Source of the DNA: Niveispirillum lacus
GTDB taxonomy: Bacteria; Pseudomonadota; Alphaproteobacteria; Azospirillales; Azospirillaceae
Direction: 5' to 3'
Length of the DNA stretch: 64,000 nt
Assembly: GCF_002251795.1 (NCBI RefSeq)
Contig: NZ_NOXU01000031.1
Location: 310,001 to 374,000 of the forward strand
The notes under the pieces were generated by a model that saw only the letters and a program-made list of their open reading frames with translations, ran no database searches and was not told the DNA's origin. The stretch's first letter is position 1; each line of letters begins with the position of its first letter. Made by a program: the position numbers and the translations under genes. Positions 9,091-17,649 of this stretch are shown one piece after another.

Positions 9091-10905
9091 TTACCCCTCC
9101 AACTCCTCCTTCAGTGCCTCCAGCTCCAGCCAGCGTTCTTCCGCTGCTGAAAGCTCGCCCTGTGTCGCCGACAAATCCTCCGACGCCTTGGCAAATCCCT
9201 TGGGGTCCTTGGCGTAGAAGGCGGGATCGGCCATCTTGGCGTTCAACTGGGCGATCTTCTTTTCCAAAGTCGCCATTTTGCCCGGCAGCTCTTCCAGTTC
9301 CCGGTTTTCCTTGAAGGACAGTTTCTTCTTGGCCTTCGGCGCCGCCGTGGCGGCCGCAACCGGTTTAGCGGCCACCTTGGCGGCTTCCGCCGGTTCGTCG
9401 GCCTTGCGCTGGATCAGGTAATCGCTGTAGCCGCCGGGATATTCCGACACGTCGCCATCGCCTTCCACGGCGATGGTGCTGGTGACCAGCCGGTCCAGGA
9501 AGTCGCGGTCATGGCTGACCAGCAGCAGCGTGCCGTCATAATCGGCCAGCACTTCCTCCAGCAGGTCCAGCGTATCCATGTCCAGGTCGTTGGTCGGCTC
9601 GTCCAGGACCATCAGGTTGCTGGGCTGCGCGAACAGCTTGGCCAGCAGCAACCGGTTGCGCTCACCCCCCGACAGGGCGCGCACGGGCTGTTCCATCATG
9701 GAGGGGTCGAACAGGAAATCCTTCAGATAGCTGGAGATATGGCGCGGCTTGCCGCCCACCCAGATATTGTCGCCGCCTTCGGGCAGCAGCACCTGTTTCA
9801 GCGTGTCGTTGGGGTTCAACTGGGCCCGGCGCTGATCAAAGACAATGGTTTGCAGGTTGGTGCCCAGGCGGATGTTGCCGCTGTCGGGCGCGATCTCCCC
9901 CATCAGCATCTTCAGGATGGTGGATTTGCCGGCCCCGTTCGGCCCGATCAGGCCGACCTTGTCGCCGCGCAGGATGCGGGTGGAGAAGTCGCGGCAGATG
10001 ACGCGCTCCCCGGCATCGCTGTGGAAGCTTTTGGAGATGTTTTCGGCTTCCACCACCAGCTTGCCGGAACTATCGCCCTCCGCCACCGCGAAATTCACTT
10101 GGCGTGATTTGATGCGGTCGGTGCGTTCCTGGCGCATGTCCTGCAGGCGGCGGACACGGCCCATATTGCGGGTGCGGCGACCGGAAATGCCCCCCTCCCA
10201 CATCCATTTCAGCTCGGCCTGAATCTTTCGGTCCAGCTTGTGATAAGTGGCTTCCTCTTCCTTGAAGATCTCATCCCGCCAGGTCTCAAACTCGCTGAAA
10301 GGCCGCTCGGTGGTGCGCAGCACGCCGCGATCCAGCCACAGAATGCGCTTGGACAGGTTCTGCAAGAAGGCCCGATCGTGGGAGATCAGGAGAAGCGCGC
10401 CCCGGAACTGCTGCAGCTCCTTTTCCAGCCAGAGGATGGTGGGGATGTCGAGATGGTTTGTCGGCTCATCCAGCAGCAGCACGTCGGGTTCATCCACCAG
10501 GGCGCGGGCCAGGGCCGCGCGGCGTGATTCGCCGCCCGACAGGGTGGCACAGGCACGGTCGCCGGGCAGGTCGAGCGCTTCCAGAACGGCGTCGACACGG
10601 TACTGCATCGGTTCAGCCTGACCGCCGGCCACGAAATCGGCCACGGTGGGGAATTTGGAGAAATCCGGCTCCTGCGCCAGATAGGCGACGCGGGCACCGG
10701 GTTGCAGGAAGCGCTCCCCCGTGTCGATATCGATCTCCCCCGCCAGACATTTCAGCAAGGTGGATTTGCCCGAGCCGTTGCGGCCGACCAGCGCAATCTT
10801 CTCCCCCCGCGCCACCGACACGTCGATGCCTTCGAACAGGGTGGTGGAGCCCAGATGGACCGAGGCGCCGGCCAGCGAGATGAGGGCGGGGTTGTTGGGG
10901 GCCAT
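9091..10905 (-). CDS. ABC-F family ATPase (Uup-like)
   Basis: The product has 604 residues: two soluble ABC ATPase domains in tandem and a C-terminal coiled coil, with no membrane segments. Walker A motifs are GRNGSGKST and GPNGAGKST, the signatures are LSGGESRRAALARAL and LSGGERNRLLLAKLF, and the Walker B motifs end in LLLDEPTNHLD and MVLDEPTNDLD. A charged linker lies between the domains. The basic and Glu-rich C-terminal tail after about residue 520 matches Uup, which binds DNA or ribosomes. The frame stays open upstream, but that extension is made of the REP-like palindrome at 10991-11083, so I place the start at the ATG at 10905. Confidence 0.9.
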   Translation of the reverse strand: MAPNNPALISLAGASVHLGSTTLFEGIDVSVARGEKIALVGRNGSGKSTLLKCLAGEIDIDTGERFLQPGARVAYLAQEPDFSKFPTVADFVAGGQAEPMQYRVDAVLEALDLPGDRACATLSGGESRRAALARALVDEPDVLLLDEPTNHLDIPTILWLEKELQQFRGALLLISHDRAFLQNLSKRILWLDRGVLRTTERPFSEFETWRDEIFKEEEATYHKLDRKIQAELKWMWEGGISGRRTRNMGRVRRLQDMRQERTDRIKSRQVNFAVAEGDSSGKLVVEAENISKSFHSDAGERVICRDFSTRILRGDKVGLIGPNGAGKSTILKMLMGEIAPDSGNIRLGTNLQTIVFDQRRAQLNPNDTLKQVLLPEGGDNIWVGGKPRHISSYLKDFLFDPSMMEQPVRALSGGERNRLLLAKLFAQPSNLMVLDEPTNDLDMDTLDLLEEVLADYDGTLLLVSHDRDFLDRLVTSTIAVEGDGDVSEYPGGYSDYLIQRKADEPAEAAKVAAKPVAAATAAPKAKKKLSFKENRELEELPGKMATLEKKIAQLNAKMADPAFYAKDPKGFAKASEDLSATQGELSAAEERWLELEALKEELEG

Positions 10906-10990
10906 GGAGGCGTCACCGGTATCGAAAGCGTTTGAGGGATGGCCTGCGGACAGTGCAGGTTCGGTCGCGAAGGTAGGCGTGTCAGCTACA

Positions 10991-11083
10991 TTGCTTTCCC
11001 CGCGAAAGCGGGGACCCAGGGGCCACAGGAACGACGTCGCGGTGCCCTTGGCCCCTGGACCCCCGCTTTCGCGGGGGAGGCAA
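10991..11083. repeat. REP-like extragenic palindrome
   Basis: Two 35-base arms at 10991-11025 and 11049-11083 are near-perfect inverted copies, each containing the core CCCGCGAAAGCGGG followed by a CCC/CCAGGGGCC stretch. The arms are 23 bases apart. Elements with the same core occur as dispersed extragenic palindromes in many alphaproteobacterial genomes (from memory). It lies between gmk and the ABC-F gene, both read leftwards, so it could also stabilise the end of the gmk transcript. Confidence 0.8.
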
Positions 11084-11107
11084 TGAAGGCGCGACGCTGA
11101 ATAGCGC

Positions 11108-11746
11108 TCAACCGAGCTTACCGACCTGAAGCGAGCGCACAAAGTCGGACAGGCCGACCTGACGGCGGCGCTTCAGGCGTTCGGCCTTCAGGATGGCTTC
11201 CACGGATGCGACGGATTCGGCCACGTCCTTGTTCACGATGACATAGTCATATTCTGACCAATGGCTCATCTCGTCATTGGCCTTGGACATGCGGTGGGCG
11301 ATGACCTCGGCGCTGTCCTGGGCGCGGTTGGTCAGGCGGCGTTCCAACTCGGCCGCACTGGGCGGCAGAATGAAGACGCGGACCAGATCGGTGCCGGCGC
11401 TGTCGGAAAGCTGCTGCGTGCCCTGCCAGTCAATATCGAACAGCACGTCGCGCCCGGCGCGCATGGCCTCTTCCACTGGCGCGCGCGGGGTGCCGTAGCG
11501 GTTGCCGAAGACATTGGCATGTTCCAGCAGTTCCTTGCGCTGTACCCGCGCCTCAAACTCCGCATGGTCCACGAAATAATAATGCACGCCCTCCTGCTCC
11601 CCTGGACGCATGGGGCGGGTGGTCAGGGACACGGACATGGACAGGTTGTCGTCGCGTGTCAGCAATTCGCGCGAGATCGTGGACTTGCCGGCACCGGACG
11701 GGGAGGAAAGGACCAGCATCAGGCCGCGGCGATGGATCAGGGACAT
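11108..11746 (-). CDS. gmk: Guanylate kinase
   Basis: The product has 212 residues. The P-loop SSPSGAGKST is near the N-terminus, followed by SLTTRPMRPGEQEGVHYYFVD (GMP-binding region), LFDIDWQGTQQL and the lid region RRLTNRAQDS. It converts GMP to GDP with ATP in the cytoplasm. The ATG at 11746 (MSLIHRRG) is preferred to an upstream TTG. It follows yicC on the same strand, an association common in proteobacteria, with 54 bases between the two genes. Confidence 0.94.
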   Translation of the reverse strand: MSLIHRRGLMLVLSSPSGAGKSTISRELLTRDDNLSMSVSLTTRPMRPGEQEGVHYYFVDHAEFEARVQRKELLEHANVFGNRYGTPRAPVEEAMRAGRDVLFDIDWQGTQQLSDSAGTDLVRVFILPPSAAELERRLTNRAQDSAEVIAHRMSKANDEMSHWSEYDYVIVNKDVAESVASVEAILKAERLKRRRQVGLSDFVRSLQVGKLG

Positions 11747-11800
11747 TTTGGGGACTGCCAAAGGGGGTGGAGGGTGGGACGAGGGCGGACGGAGAACCGC

Positions 11801-12670
11801 CTACTCGATATTCTGGACCTGTTCGCGGAACTGTTCGATCACGGCCTTCAGTTCCATACCGATGCGGGTCAGCTCAACATCGGCGGATTTGCTGCAGAGC
11901 GTATTGGCCTCGCGGTTGAATTCCTGGCACAGGAAATCCAGCCGCCGGCCCACAGCCCCGCCATCGCGCAGCATGCTACGGGCCTGAGAAATATGGGCCC
12001 GCAGGCGGTCCAGTTCCTCGCGCACATCGGCCTTGCTGATCAGCAGTGCTGCCTCCTGGGCCAGCCGATCCTCGGCCACGGGCGGCACGGCATCCAGCAG
12101 GGCCTGGATCTGGCCGCGCAGCTTGGCGCGCAGGGATTCTGGTTGCAGTGAGGAGGTGGCGGCGGCAGCGTCGGTCAGGCGCTCAATCTCCGCCAGATGG
12201 TCCAGCAGGACGGCGGCCAGATGCGCGCCTTCACCGGTGCGCGCCTCCACCAGCCGGTCGATGGCGGTGGCGACGGTGGCGGCGATGGCCTGTTCCAGGG
12301 CCTGACGGTCTTCCTCCGTCTCACGCGGTTCGGCACTGTCGATGACGCCGCGCACCGACAGCAGCGTGTCGATGGCGGGTGGTGGGGCATCCGGACCCCC
12401 AATTTCGCGCGCCAGTTCCAGCACCTGGGCCAAGAGGTCGCGATTGATGCGCAGGGCACCGGCATTCTCCAGCCGCGTCAGGTTGACCGCGACATTGACA
12501 TTGCCGCGCGTCAGCCGCGCCTCAACCGCGGTGCGGATGGCAGGTTCCACCCCATCCAGGCCAGCGGGCAGGCGGCAGCGCAGGTCGCGGCCCTTGCCAT
12601 TGACGCTGCGCGCCTCCACCACCCATTGCGCCCGCTCGTTGGAGCCGTCGGCGCGGGCGAAGCCGGTCAT
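11801..12670 (-). CDS. yicC: YicC family endoribonuclease-type protein
   Basis: The product has 289 residues if started at the ATG at 12670 (MTGFARADG), close to the roughly 287 residues of E. coli YicC and with the same opening pattern of S-M-T-x-[FY]-A. The C-terminal half carries ISKADVREELDRLRAHISQ and the conserved GRRLDFLCQEFNREANTLCSKS segment. Members of this family have been described as RNases. The frame is open a further 200 bases upstream but without family features. It is divergent from the short-chain dehydrogenase gene and upstream of gmk. Confidence 0.9.
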   Translation of the reverse strand: MTGFARADGSNERAQWVVEARSVNGKGRDLRCRLPAGLDGVEPAIRTAVEARLTRGNVNVAVNLTRLENAGALRINRDLLAQVLELAREIGGPDAPPPAIDTLLSVRGVIDSAEPRETEEDRQALEQAIAATVATAIDRLVEARTGEGAHLAAVLLDHLAEIERLTDAAAATSSLQPESLRAKLRGQIQALLDAVPPVAEDRLAQEAALLISKADVREELDRLRAHISQARSMLRDGGAVGRRLDFLCQEFNREANTLCSKSADVELTRIGMELKAVIEQFREQVQNIE

Positions 12671-12821
12671 AGAAATGACGGCACCCTTGCCGTTGGCGGG
12701 GCCGGTCTTGCGGGCGGCGGGATTTTGCGTCACATCAGGCTCGATCTTTGGGGCGGCTGAAAGGCGGTTTATATCGCTCCGCCGCCCTAGCAACAAGGTT
12801 TCCACCGGTCGAGGCCCCGTC

Positions 12822-13583
12822 ATGCGTGATCCGCGCGTCATATTCATCACGGGTGCCTCGTCCGGCATCGGGGAGGCTTTGGCCCTGTCCTATGCCGCAA
12901 AAGGCATCCGCCTGCTGCTGACCGGTCGCGATGCCGGCCGGTTGGCGCAGGTGGCGGGGCGCTGCCGTGACCAGGGGGCCGATGTGGTGACCACCAGTAT
13001 CGACGTCACCGACCGGGCGGCGCTGGCCGACTGGATCATGGCGCGCGACGAAGAGGTGCCGGTCGACCTGGTCATCGCCAATGCCGGTATTTCGGCCGGA
13101 ACCGGTGGCGGGGTGGAGACCGAGTCCCAGGCGCGTGCCATTTTCGCCACCAATCTGGACGGGGTGTTGAATTCTATCCATCCGCTGATCCCCGCCATGG
13201 TGGCGCGGAGGCGGGGGCAGATCGCGTTGATGTCGTCCTTGGCCAGCTTTCGCGGCATGGCGGGGGCAGCGGCCTATTGCGGGTCAAAGGCGGCGGTGCG
13301 TGTCTATGGCGAGGCGCTTCGCGGGGATCTCTCCCGGCATGGCGTGGGGGTCAGTGTCATCTGCCCCGGATTCGTGGTCAGCCGCATGACGGCGGTCAAC
13401 CGCTTCCCCATGCCGTTCCTGATGGATGCGGAACGGGCGGCCCGCATCATCCGGCGTGGGCTGGTGGCGGGGAAGGGCAGGGTGGCCTTCCCGTTCCCCA
13501 CCTACGCAATTTCATGGCTGCTGGGCGTGCTGCCGCCCGGGCTGGTGGATATGATCCTGGCCCGGGCGCCCCGGAAAGGGTGA
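12822..13583 (+). CDS. Short-chain dehydrogenase/reductase
   Basis: The product has 253 residues. The NAD(P)-binding motif TGASSGIGE is at about residues 10-18, the NAG motif at about residues 87-89, and the active-site serine lies in MSSLASFRG, followed by YCGSK (catalytic Tyr and Lys). VICPGFV closes the cofactor site. The substrate cannot be told from the sequence. The start is the ATG at 12822; the frame is open for a long way upstream only because it runs antisense to yicC. A strong inverted repeat at 13591-13622 follows the stop. Confidence 0.9.
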   Translation: MRDPRVIFITGASSGIGEALALSYAAKGIRLLLTGRDAGRLAQVAGRCRDQGADVVTTSIDVTDRAALADWIMARDEEVPVDLVIANAGISAGTGGGVETESQARAIFATNLDGVLNSIHPLIPAMVARRRGQIALMSSLASFRGMAGAAAYCGSKAAVRVYGEALRGDLSRHGVGVSVICPGFVVSRMTAVNRFPMPFLMDAERAARIIRRGLVAGKGRVAFPFPTYAISWLLGVLPPGLVDMILARAPRKG

Positions 13584-13590
13584 GGGTGGG

Positions 13591-13622
13591 TGTCGCAAGC
13601 GGGCCAAAGCCCGCATGCGACA
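13591..13622. terminator. Bidirectional terminator-like hairpin
   Basis: TGTCGCA-A-GCGGGC pairs with GCCCGC-A-TGCGACA across a 4-base loop, giving 13 base pairs with one mismatch. It sits between two convergent genes, where a shared terminator is expected. There is no long T run on either side. Confidence 0.55.
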
Positions 13623-13629
13623 ATGGGGT

Positions 13630-14436
13630 TTACCGAATGCGCGACAAGGCCAGCTGTGCCTTGGCCGTCTGACCAGCCAGGGCATCCAGCGCCACTGGCA
13701 GAGTGGCCGGGCGCAGGGCGGTGGGGTAGGCCTTCAGCAGCAGGTCGATGGCGGCCACCACATCCGGCGGCAGCGGCACGCCGGCCTTCACCAACGCTTC
13801 GGACCGGGCCTTGGCCGTGATGGCAAAGCCGTAACCGTCCAGATAGGGTTCGAATTCCGTGTTGGCGCTGGCCGACCGGTACTGGAGCGCCGCGCGTTCC
13901 ATCATGCCGGCCAGCAGCTTGGCCTGCACGGCCTTGGCGCTGTCACTGCTTTTCGGGGCCTTGGCGGCGGTGGCGTCCAGGGCGGTCAGCACGGCCTTGG
14001 CTGCCTTTTCCACCTCTGCCGCCGGCGCATTGGCCAGCGCCAGTTCCGAGGCCTTGCTCATCTCGTCCTGGAAGGGTTTGGCGCCCAGGGCCGTGAAGAC
14101 GGGTTCCAGATCGACATAGATCTCTGAAATCGGGTGGGCGAACATCTCGCCCGCCGCCTGATGCCGGTCTGCCTTATAGGCGGCAAGCCCGGCATGGTAA
14201 TGGGCGGCGGTCACATCCAGGGCCGAGATGAAGGCCACCGGGTCCTTGGCGGCATCGGCGGCGGAGATGCCGCCTTCGCCACCCTCTCCGCCTTCACCGC
14301 CCTCGCCCCCCTGGGCGACCTGCAGGGCGATGGCACCATCCTGGTGCCATTGGGTAGGGGTATCGGCGAGTGCTGTACCGCCGGCCAGAACCGACAGGCC
14401 GACGCCGACCCAAAGACGGGGCTGAAGCTTGATCAT
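13630..14436 (-). CDS. Exported protein with GGEGG repeat, unknown function
   Basis: The product has 268 residues with a signal peptide (MIKLQPRLWVGVGLSVLAGGTALA). Shortly after the signal lies a Gly-Glu repeat, GGEGGEGGEGGEGG, encoded by tandem 9-base units. The remainder is predicted to be mainly helical, with many Ala, Lys and Glu and with a His-rich patch (HYHAGLAAYKADRHQ, then FAHPISEIYVDLEP). I do not recognise a named family. The helical layout with paired His and Glu is reminiscent of metal-related periplasmic proteins, which is an inference. Divergent from the PiuC-type gene with a Fur-box-like palindrome between them, it may respond to iron. The ATG at 14436 has GGGAG upstream; an ATG at 14454 is possible. 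Confidence 0.7.
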   Translation of the reverse strand: MIKLQPRLWVGVGLSVLAGGTALADTPTQWHQDGAIALQVAQGGEGGEGGEGGEGGISAADAAKDPVAFISALDVTAAHYHAGLAAYKADRHQAAGEMFAHPISEIYVDLEPVFTALGAKPFQDEMSKASELALANAPAAEVEKAAKAVLTALDATAAKAPKSSDSAKAVQAKLLAGMMERAALQYRSASANTEFEPYLDGYGFAITAKARSEALVKAGVPLPPDVVAAIDLLLKAYPTALRPATLPVALDALAGQTAKAQLALSRIR

Positions 14437-14505
14437 GGACCCAACGCTCCCATGCATGGAATATGAAGGTGATATGGGGCGGGACCGTGCCATGATGGGC
14501 AATCA

Positions 14506-14524
14506 ATTGCAAGTCATTCGCAAT
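14506..14524. promoter_or_regulatory. Fur-box-like palindrome between divergent genes
   Basis: ATTGCAAGTCATTCGCAAT has perfect 5-base outer arms (ATTGC/GCAAT) and partial symmetry inside. It resembles alphaproteobacterial Fur-type operators of the TGCAA-n-TGCAA kind. It lies 70 bases upstream of the exported-protein start and about 165 bases upstream of the PiuC-type start, a good place to control both. Confidence 0.5.
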
Positions 14525-14688
14525 CTTATATCAATCCGCCGTGATGCCGTCCGATTGCCAGCATCACGGCAGCCCTCAGACGCCGGGCGCGCGCATCCGC
14601 GCGCTTGGCTTGCGGCACACGAGCGCCGGGCCGCCAGTCTGCGGATTGGTATTAAACGTTCGCCTTTTCCTGCGCGGAGCCTCTGACC

Positions 14689-15351
14689 ATGATCCTGCCC
14701 ATTGCCAATATCCTCACGCAAGATGACGTGACCTTGATGGTGGAGCGGCTGGGGGCCGGTCGGTTCCAGCCGGGTGCGACCACGGCCGGTTGGCATGCCA
14801 AGCTGGTCAAGGACAATGAGCAGTTGCGTGGTGATGATCCGGCCCATGCCGATCTGCGCGCCCTGGTGGAAGGGGCGGTGCGCCGCCATCCGGTGGCGGC
14901 CATGGCGACGCGGCCGAAGGCGTTCGGTCCCATCCTGTTCGCGCGGGCATCGGGTGGACAGCATTATGGCAGCCATGTTGATGACGCCCTGATGGGCGGG
15001 TTGCGCACGGACGTATCTTTCACCCTTTTCCTGGCCGATCCCGCCAGCTACGAGGGCGGGGAGTTGGTGATGGAGACGGCGGCGGGGGATGTGGGTTTCA
15101 AGCTGCCGGCAGGGGCAGGACTGTTTTACCCCTCCACCACCCTGCATCGGGTGACGCCCGTCACTGCGGGACAGCGGCTGGTGGCGGCAGGGTGGATACG
15201 GTCCTTTGTGCGCGACGCGGCGGAGCGGGAGCTTCTCTTTGACCTCGATACGGCGCGGCAGGCCATTTTCAACCGCGATGGCAAGAATACCGAGTTCGAC
15301 CTTCTCTCCAAATGCCTGTCCAACCTGATCCGCAAATGGGCTGAGGATTGA
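14689..15351 (+). CDS. PiuC-type Fe2+/2-oxoglutarate-dependent dioxygenase (PKHD-type hydroxylase)
   Basis: The product has 220 residues, the usual length of the PiuC/YbiX family. The iron-binding triad is visible: H96 and D98 in YGSHVDDA and H153 in TLHRVTPVT. The 2-oxoglutarate site is likely the Arg in the GQRLVAAGWIRS segment. Family members are often iron-regulated and found near siderophore receptors. No TonB-dependent receptor is adjacent here, but the divergent neighbour is an exported protein and a Fur-like palindrome lies between them. The start is the ATG at 14689. Confidence 0.88.
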   Translation: MILPIANILTQDDVTLMVERLGAGRFQPGATTAGWHAKLVKDNEQLRGDDPAHADLRALVEGAVRRHPVAAMATRPKAFGPILFARASGGQHYGSHVDDALMGGLRTDVSFTLFLADPASYEGGELVMETAAGDVGFKLPAGAGLFYPSTTLHRVTPVTAGQRLVAAGWIRSFVRDAAERELLFDLDTARQAIFNRDGKNTEFDLLSKCLSNLIRKWAED

Positions 15352-15476
15352 GGGCGGGCAGGGGCGGGGATCACGACGAAGCCGCTTGTCATCCCCGTCC
15401 TTTCGCGGCAATGTCCGCGGCATTTTTCGTGGTGTGGCCGGCGTGATCGGACACCCTTTGTGGAGCCTGGGTCAAA

Positions 15477-16226
15477 GTGAAAGCCATCATCCTGAGTGCC
15501 GGCCAGGGCAAGCGTCTGATGCCTCTGACGGAAGACCGGCCGAAATGCCTGATCGACCTGTCGGGCCGCACCCTTTTGGAATGGCAGATCAGGGGTCTGG
15601 CGGCGGCTGGCGTGACCGAGGCAGTAGTGGTCACGGGCTTTCGTGCCGACCGGGTGGAGGAGGCGTTGGCCGGCATGGATGTGCCGGGCATCACGACCCG
15701 CACACTCTATAATCCGTTCTATGCCCTGGCCGACAATACGGCGAGCTGCTGGGTGGCGCGGGCGGAGATGGATGGGCCTTTCCTGATCCTGAATGGTGAC
15801 ACTTTGTTCGAGCCGGAGATCGCCAAGCGTCTTCTGTCGGGTGCGAAAAAGCCGATCACGGTGACGATCGATGCCAAGGACGGCTATGACGCCGACGATA
15901 TGAAGGTCCGCACCGACACCGATGGCAACCTGATGCAGATCGGTAAGACCTTGCCATTGGACATTGTGAACGGGGAAAGCATCGGCTTTTTGTGCTTCAG
16001 CGCCGACGGCGGCAAGCGCTTCGCCGCAGAAGTCGAGAAAACCCTGCGCACACCTGAGGGTCTGCGCCGCTGGTATCTGTCCGTCATCGACACCATCGCC
16101 AAGGCCGATGGCAGCGTGGGTACCGTTTCCATCCAGGGCCTGGAATGGGGCGAAATGGACTTCCCCGCCGATGTGGACAGCAACCGCCTTCTCACTGCTG
16201 GATGGATCGGCCGCAGCGGGGGCTAA
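15477..16226 (+). CDS. Sugar-nucleotide/phosphocholine-type cytidylyltransferase
   Basis: The product has 249 residues and starts with a GTG (15477) directly before the nucleotide-binding motif MKAIILSAGQGKRLMPLTEDRPKCL. ILNGDTLFEP supplies the metal-binding aspartate. This pattern fits the nucleotidyltransferase superfamily, and the short single-domain form resembles LicC-like phosphocholine cytidylyltransferases. The exact nucleotide and substrate are not determined by what I can see. It would act in the cytoplasm, making an activated head group or sugar for surface or membrane components. Confidence 0.82.
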   Translation: MKAIILSAGQGKRLMPLTEDRPKCLIDLSGRTLLEWQIRGLAAAGVTEAVVVTGFRADRVEEALAGMDVPGITTRTLYNPFYALADNTASCWVARAEMDGPFLILNGDTLFEPEIAKRLLSGAKKPITVTIDAKDGYDADDMKVRTDTDGNLMQIGKTLPLDIVNGESIGFLCFSADGGKRFAAEVEKTLRTPEGLRRWYLSVIDTIAKADGSVGTVSIQGLEWGEMDFPADVDSNRLLTAGWIGRSGG

Positions 16227-16373
16227 CCTTTGCTGCCGATATCCATGAAGCCGGTCTTTAGAGTGGCTCGGATATGGTTGGACAGCGAAACATTTAATTG
16301 ATCCGTGTCAATGCGCCCTCCCCGGGTCGCGGTCAGGATGACAGCATCCATTGACCAAATACCGGGGACCATC

Positions 16374-16886
16374 ATGCCGCAAGATACATTCCGCTTCCGC
16401 GCCGAGGATGCGATTTCGCTCAATCTGATGGATCTTGCCAACATTATCGCGCATCAGTGCGAGGAGATGCTGGCCGAGGCCAACCTGACGGCACCGCAAT
16501 GGACGGTGCTGATGAATGTTGCGGGTGATGCTAATTTCCAGGATGGTGCGCGCACCCATGACGGCATCTTCTCTTCCGAGATCGCCTCGGCACGGGGTCT
16601 GTCCCGCCCCCATATCTCGGCGACTGTCACTGAACTGATCCGCAAGGGCCTGATCAGTCAGCAGGACGATCCGCAGGACCGCCGCCGCAAGCTGCTGCGT
16701 GTCACGCCCGAAGGTCTGGAGGTGCTGCGCCGCCTGCAGCCCAAACGCCAGGGCATTAACGATATGTTGTTGCGCGACCTCACGCCCGATCAGCGCCAAC
16801 GTATGCTGGATCTACTGGTTACAGTTCGACGTCGCGCCCGGGGTATTGCTGATCAGGTCACCGCCCCCTTGCGCATTGCTGGCTAA
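16374..16886 (+). CDS. MarR family transcriptional regulator
   Basis: The product has 170 residues with a winged helix-turn-helix: SSEIASARGLSRPHISATVTELIRKGLI is the recognition region, and QDDPQDRRRKLLRVTPEG is the wing typical of MarR. The C-terminal helix would dimerise. A GGGGA lies seven bases upstream of the ATG at 16374; an ATG at 16311 would add 21 residues of low-complexity sequence. The effector and targets are unknown. It follows the nucleotidyltransferase gene on the same strand with a gap of 147 bases. Confidence 0.88.
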   Translation: MPQDTFRFRAEDAISLNLMDLANIIAHQCEEMLAEANLTAPQWTVLMNVAGDANFQDGARTHDGIFSSEIASARGLSRPHISATVTELIRKGLISQQDDPQDRRRKLLRVTPEGLEVLRRLQPKRQGINDMLLRDLTPDQRQRMLDLLVTVRRRARGIADQVTAPLRIAG

Positions 16887-17106
16887 TCCCCAAATGGGAG
16901 CCATGCTTGAAGAGAAAAGCCGGGCAGGGTTGCAGTTGCGTATGTTGCGACGCAGCACGAAGCGCCTATTTATGCATCGCAAGTGCGAACAAAATCGGCA
17001 GCCGGGTGGGGATGAAACCCCCCTGTTTTGTGATCCGGTCGCCGTAATTTCGCCCTTATCGGTCGGTCATAAGTAGCTTGCTTTCACTTATACGCGCGGG
17101 GTCGTC

Positions 17107-17550
17107 ATGGCTTTGGATGCACGTCCTTTGGTCGATGGTCTGTCGGTCTCGCCGCAGGTGACGGAACAGGATATCCGCGACGCGCACGAAGCGGGTTTCC
17201 GTACCATCATCAATAACCGTCCGGACGGGGAAGAGCCTGGACAGCTCTCCTCCGCCCAGGCGGCTGAGATTGCCCGGTCGTTGGGCCTCACCTACGTCTA
17301 TCAGCCCGCAACTGGTCCTACGCTAGAGCAGGTTGCGGATGCGTTCGGCCATGTATTGGCCACGTCACCAGGGCCGGTTCTGGCCCATTGCCGCTCCGGG
17401 ACACGCTGCACGATTCTCTGGGCGCTCGCAGAAGCGAAAGCCGGAAGCCGCGATAGTGAAGCAATATTGCGTGCCGCGGCCTCTGCTGGATACGATCTGT
17501 CCGCTTATGCCCCTCTTATTGCGCGTTACACACAATCGCGGGCGGAATAG
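17107..17550 (+). CDS. TIGR01244-type sulfur transferase / phosphatase-like protein
   Basis: The product has 147 residues. It opens with SVSPQVTEQDIRDAHEAGFRTIINNRPDGEE and carries the P-loop HCRSGTR with the nucleophile C95, the arrangement of the TIGR01244 family (the domain found N-terminal in Blh, beta-lactamase-like hydrolase proteins). Family members are described as having a phosphatase-like fold with rhodanese-like annotation. The rhodanese-like hydrolase partner domain is absent here, so it is a stand-alone domain. The start is the ATG at 17107 following a GGGG-rich stretch. Confidence 0.82.
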   Translation: MALDARPLVDGLSVSPQVTEQDIRDAHEAGFRTIINNRPDGEEPGQLSSAQAAEIARSLGLTYVYQPATGPTLEQVADAFGHVLATSPGPVLAHCRSGTRCTILWALAEAKAGSRDSEAILRAAASAGYDLSAYAPLIARYTQSRAE

Positions 17551-17649
17551 TGCCGTCATCCCCCTTAAGGCCATTGTGTTGACCGCAACGCTGTGAGAGT
17601 GTCGCTTCCGGTTTCGGCCTTGGGGCCGATTGGTGGAGGCGACACACGA

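Noticed and set aside
10906-11142. N-terminal extension of the ABC-F gene
   Set aside because: It translates the REP-like palindrome and its flanks; the family start lies at 10905.
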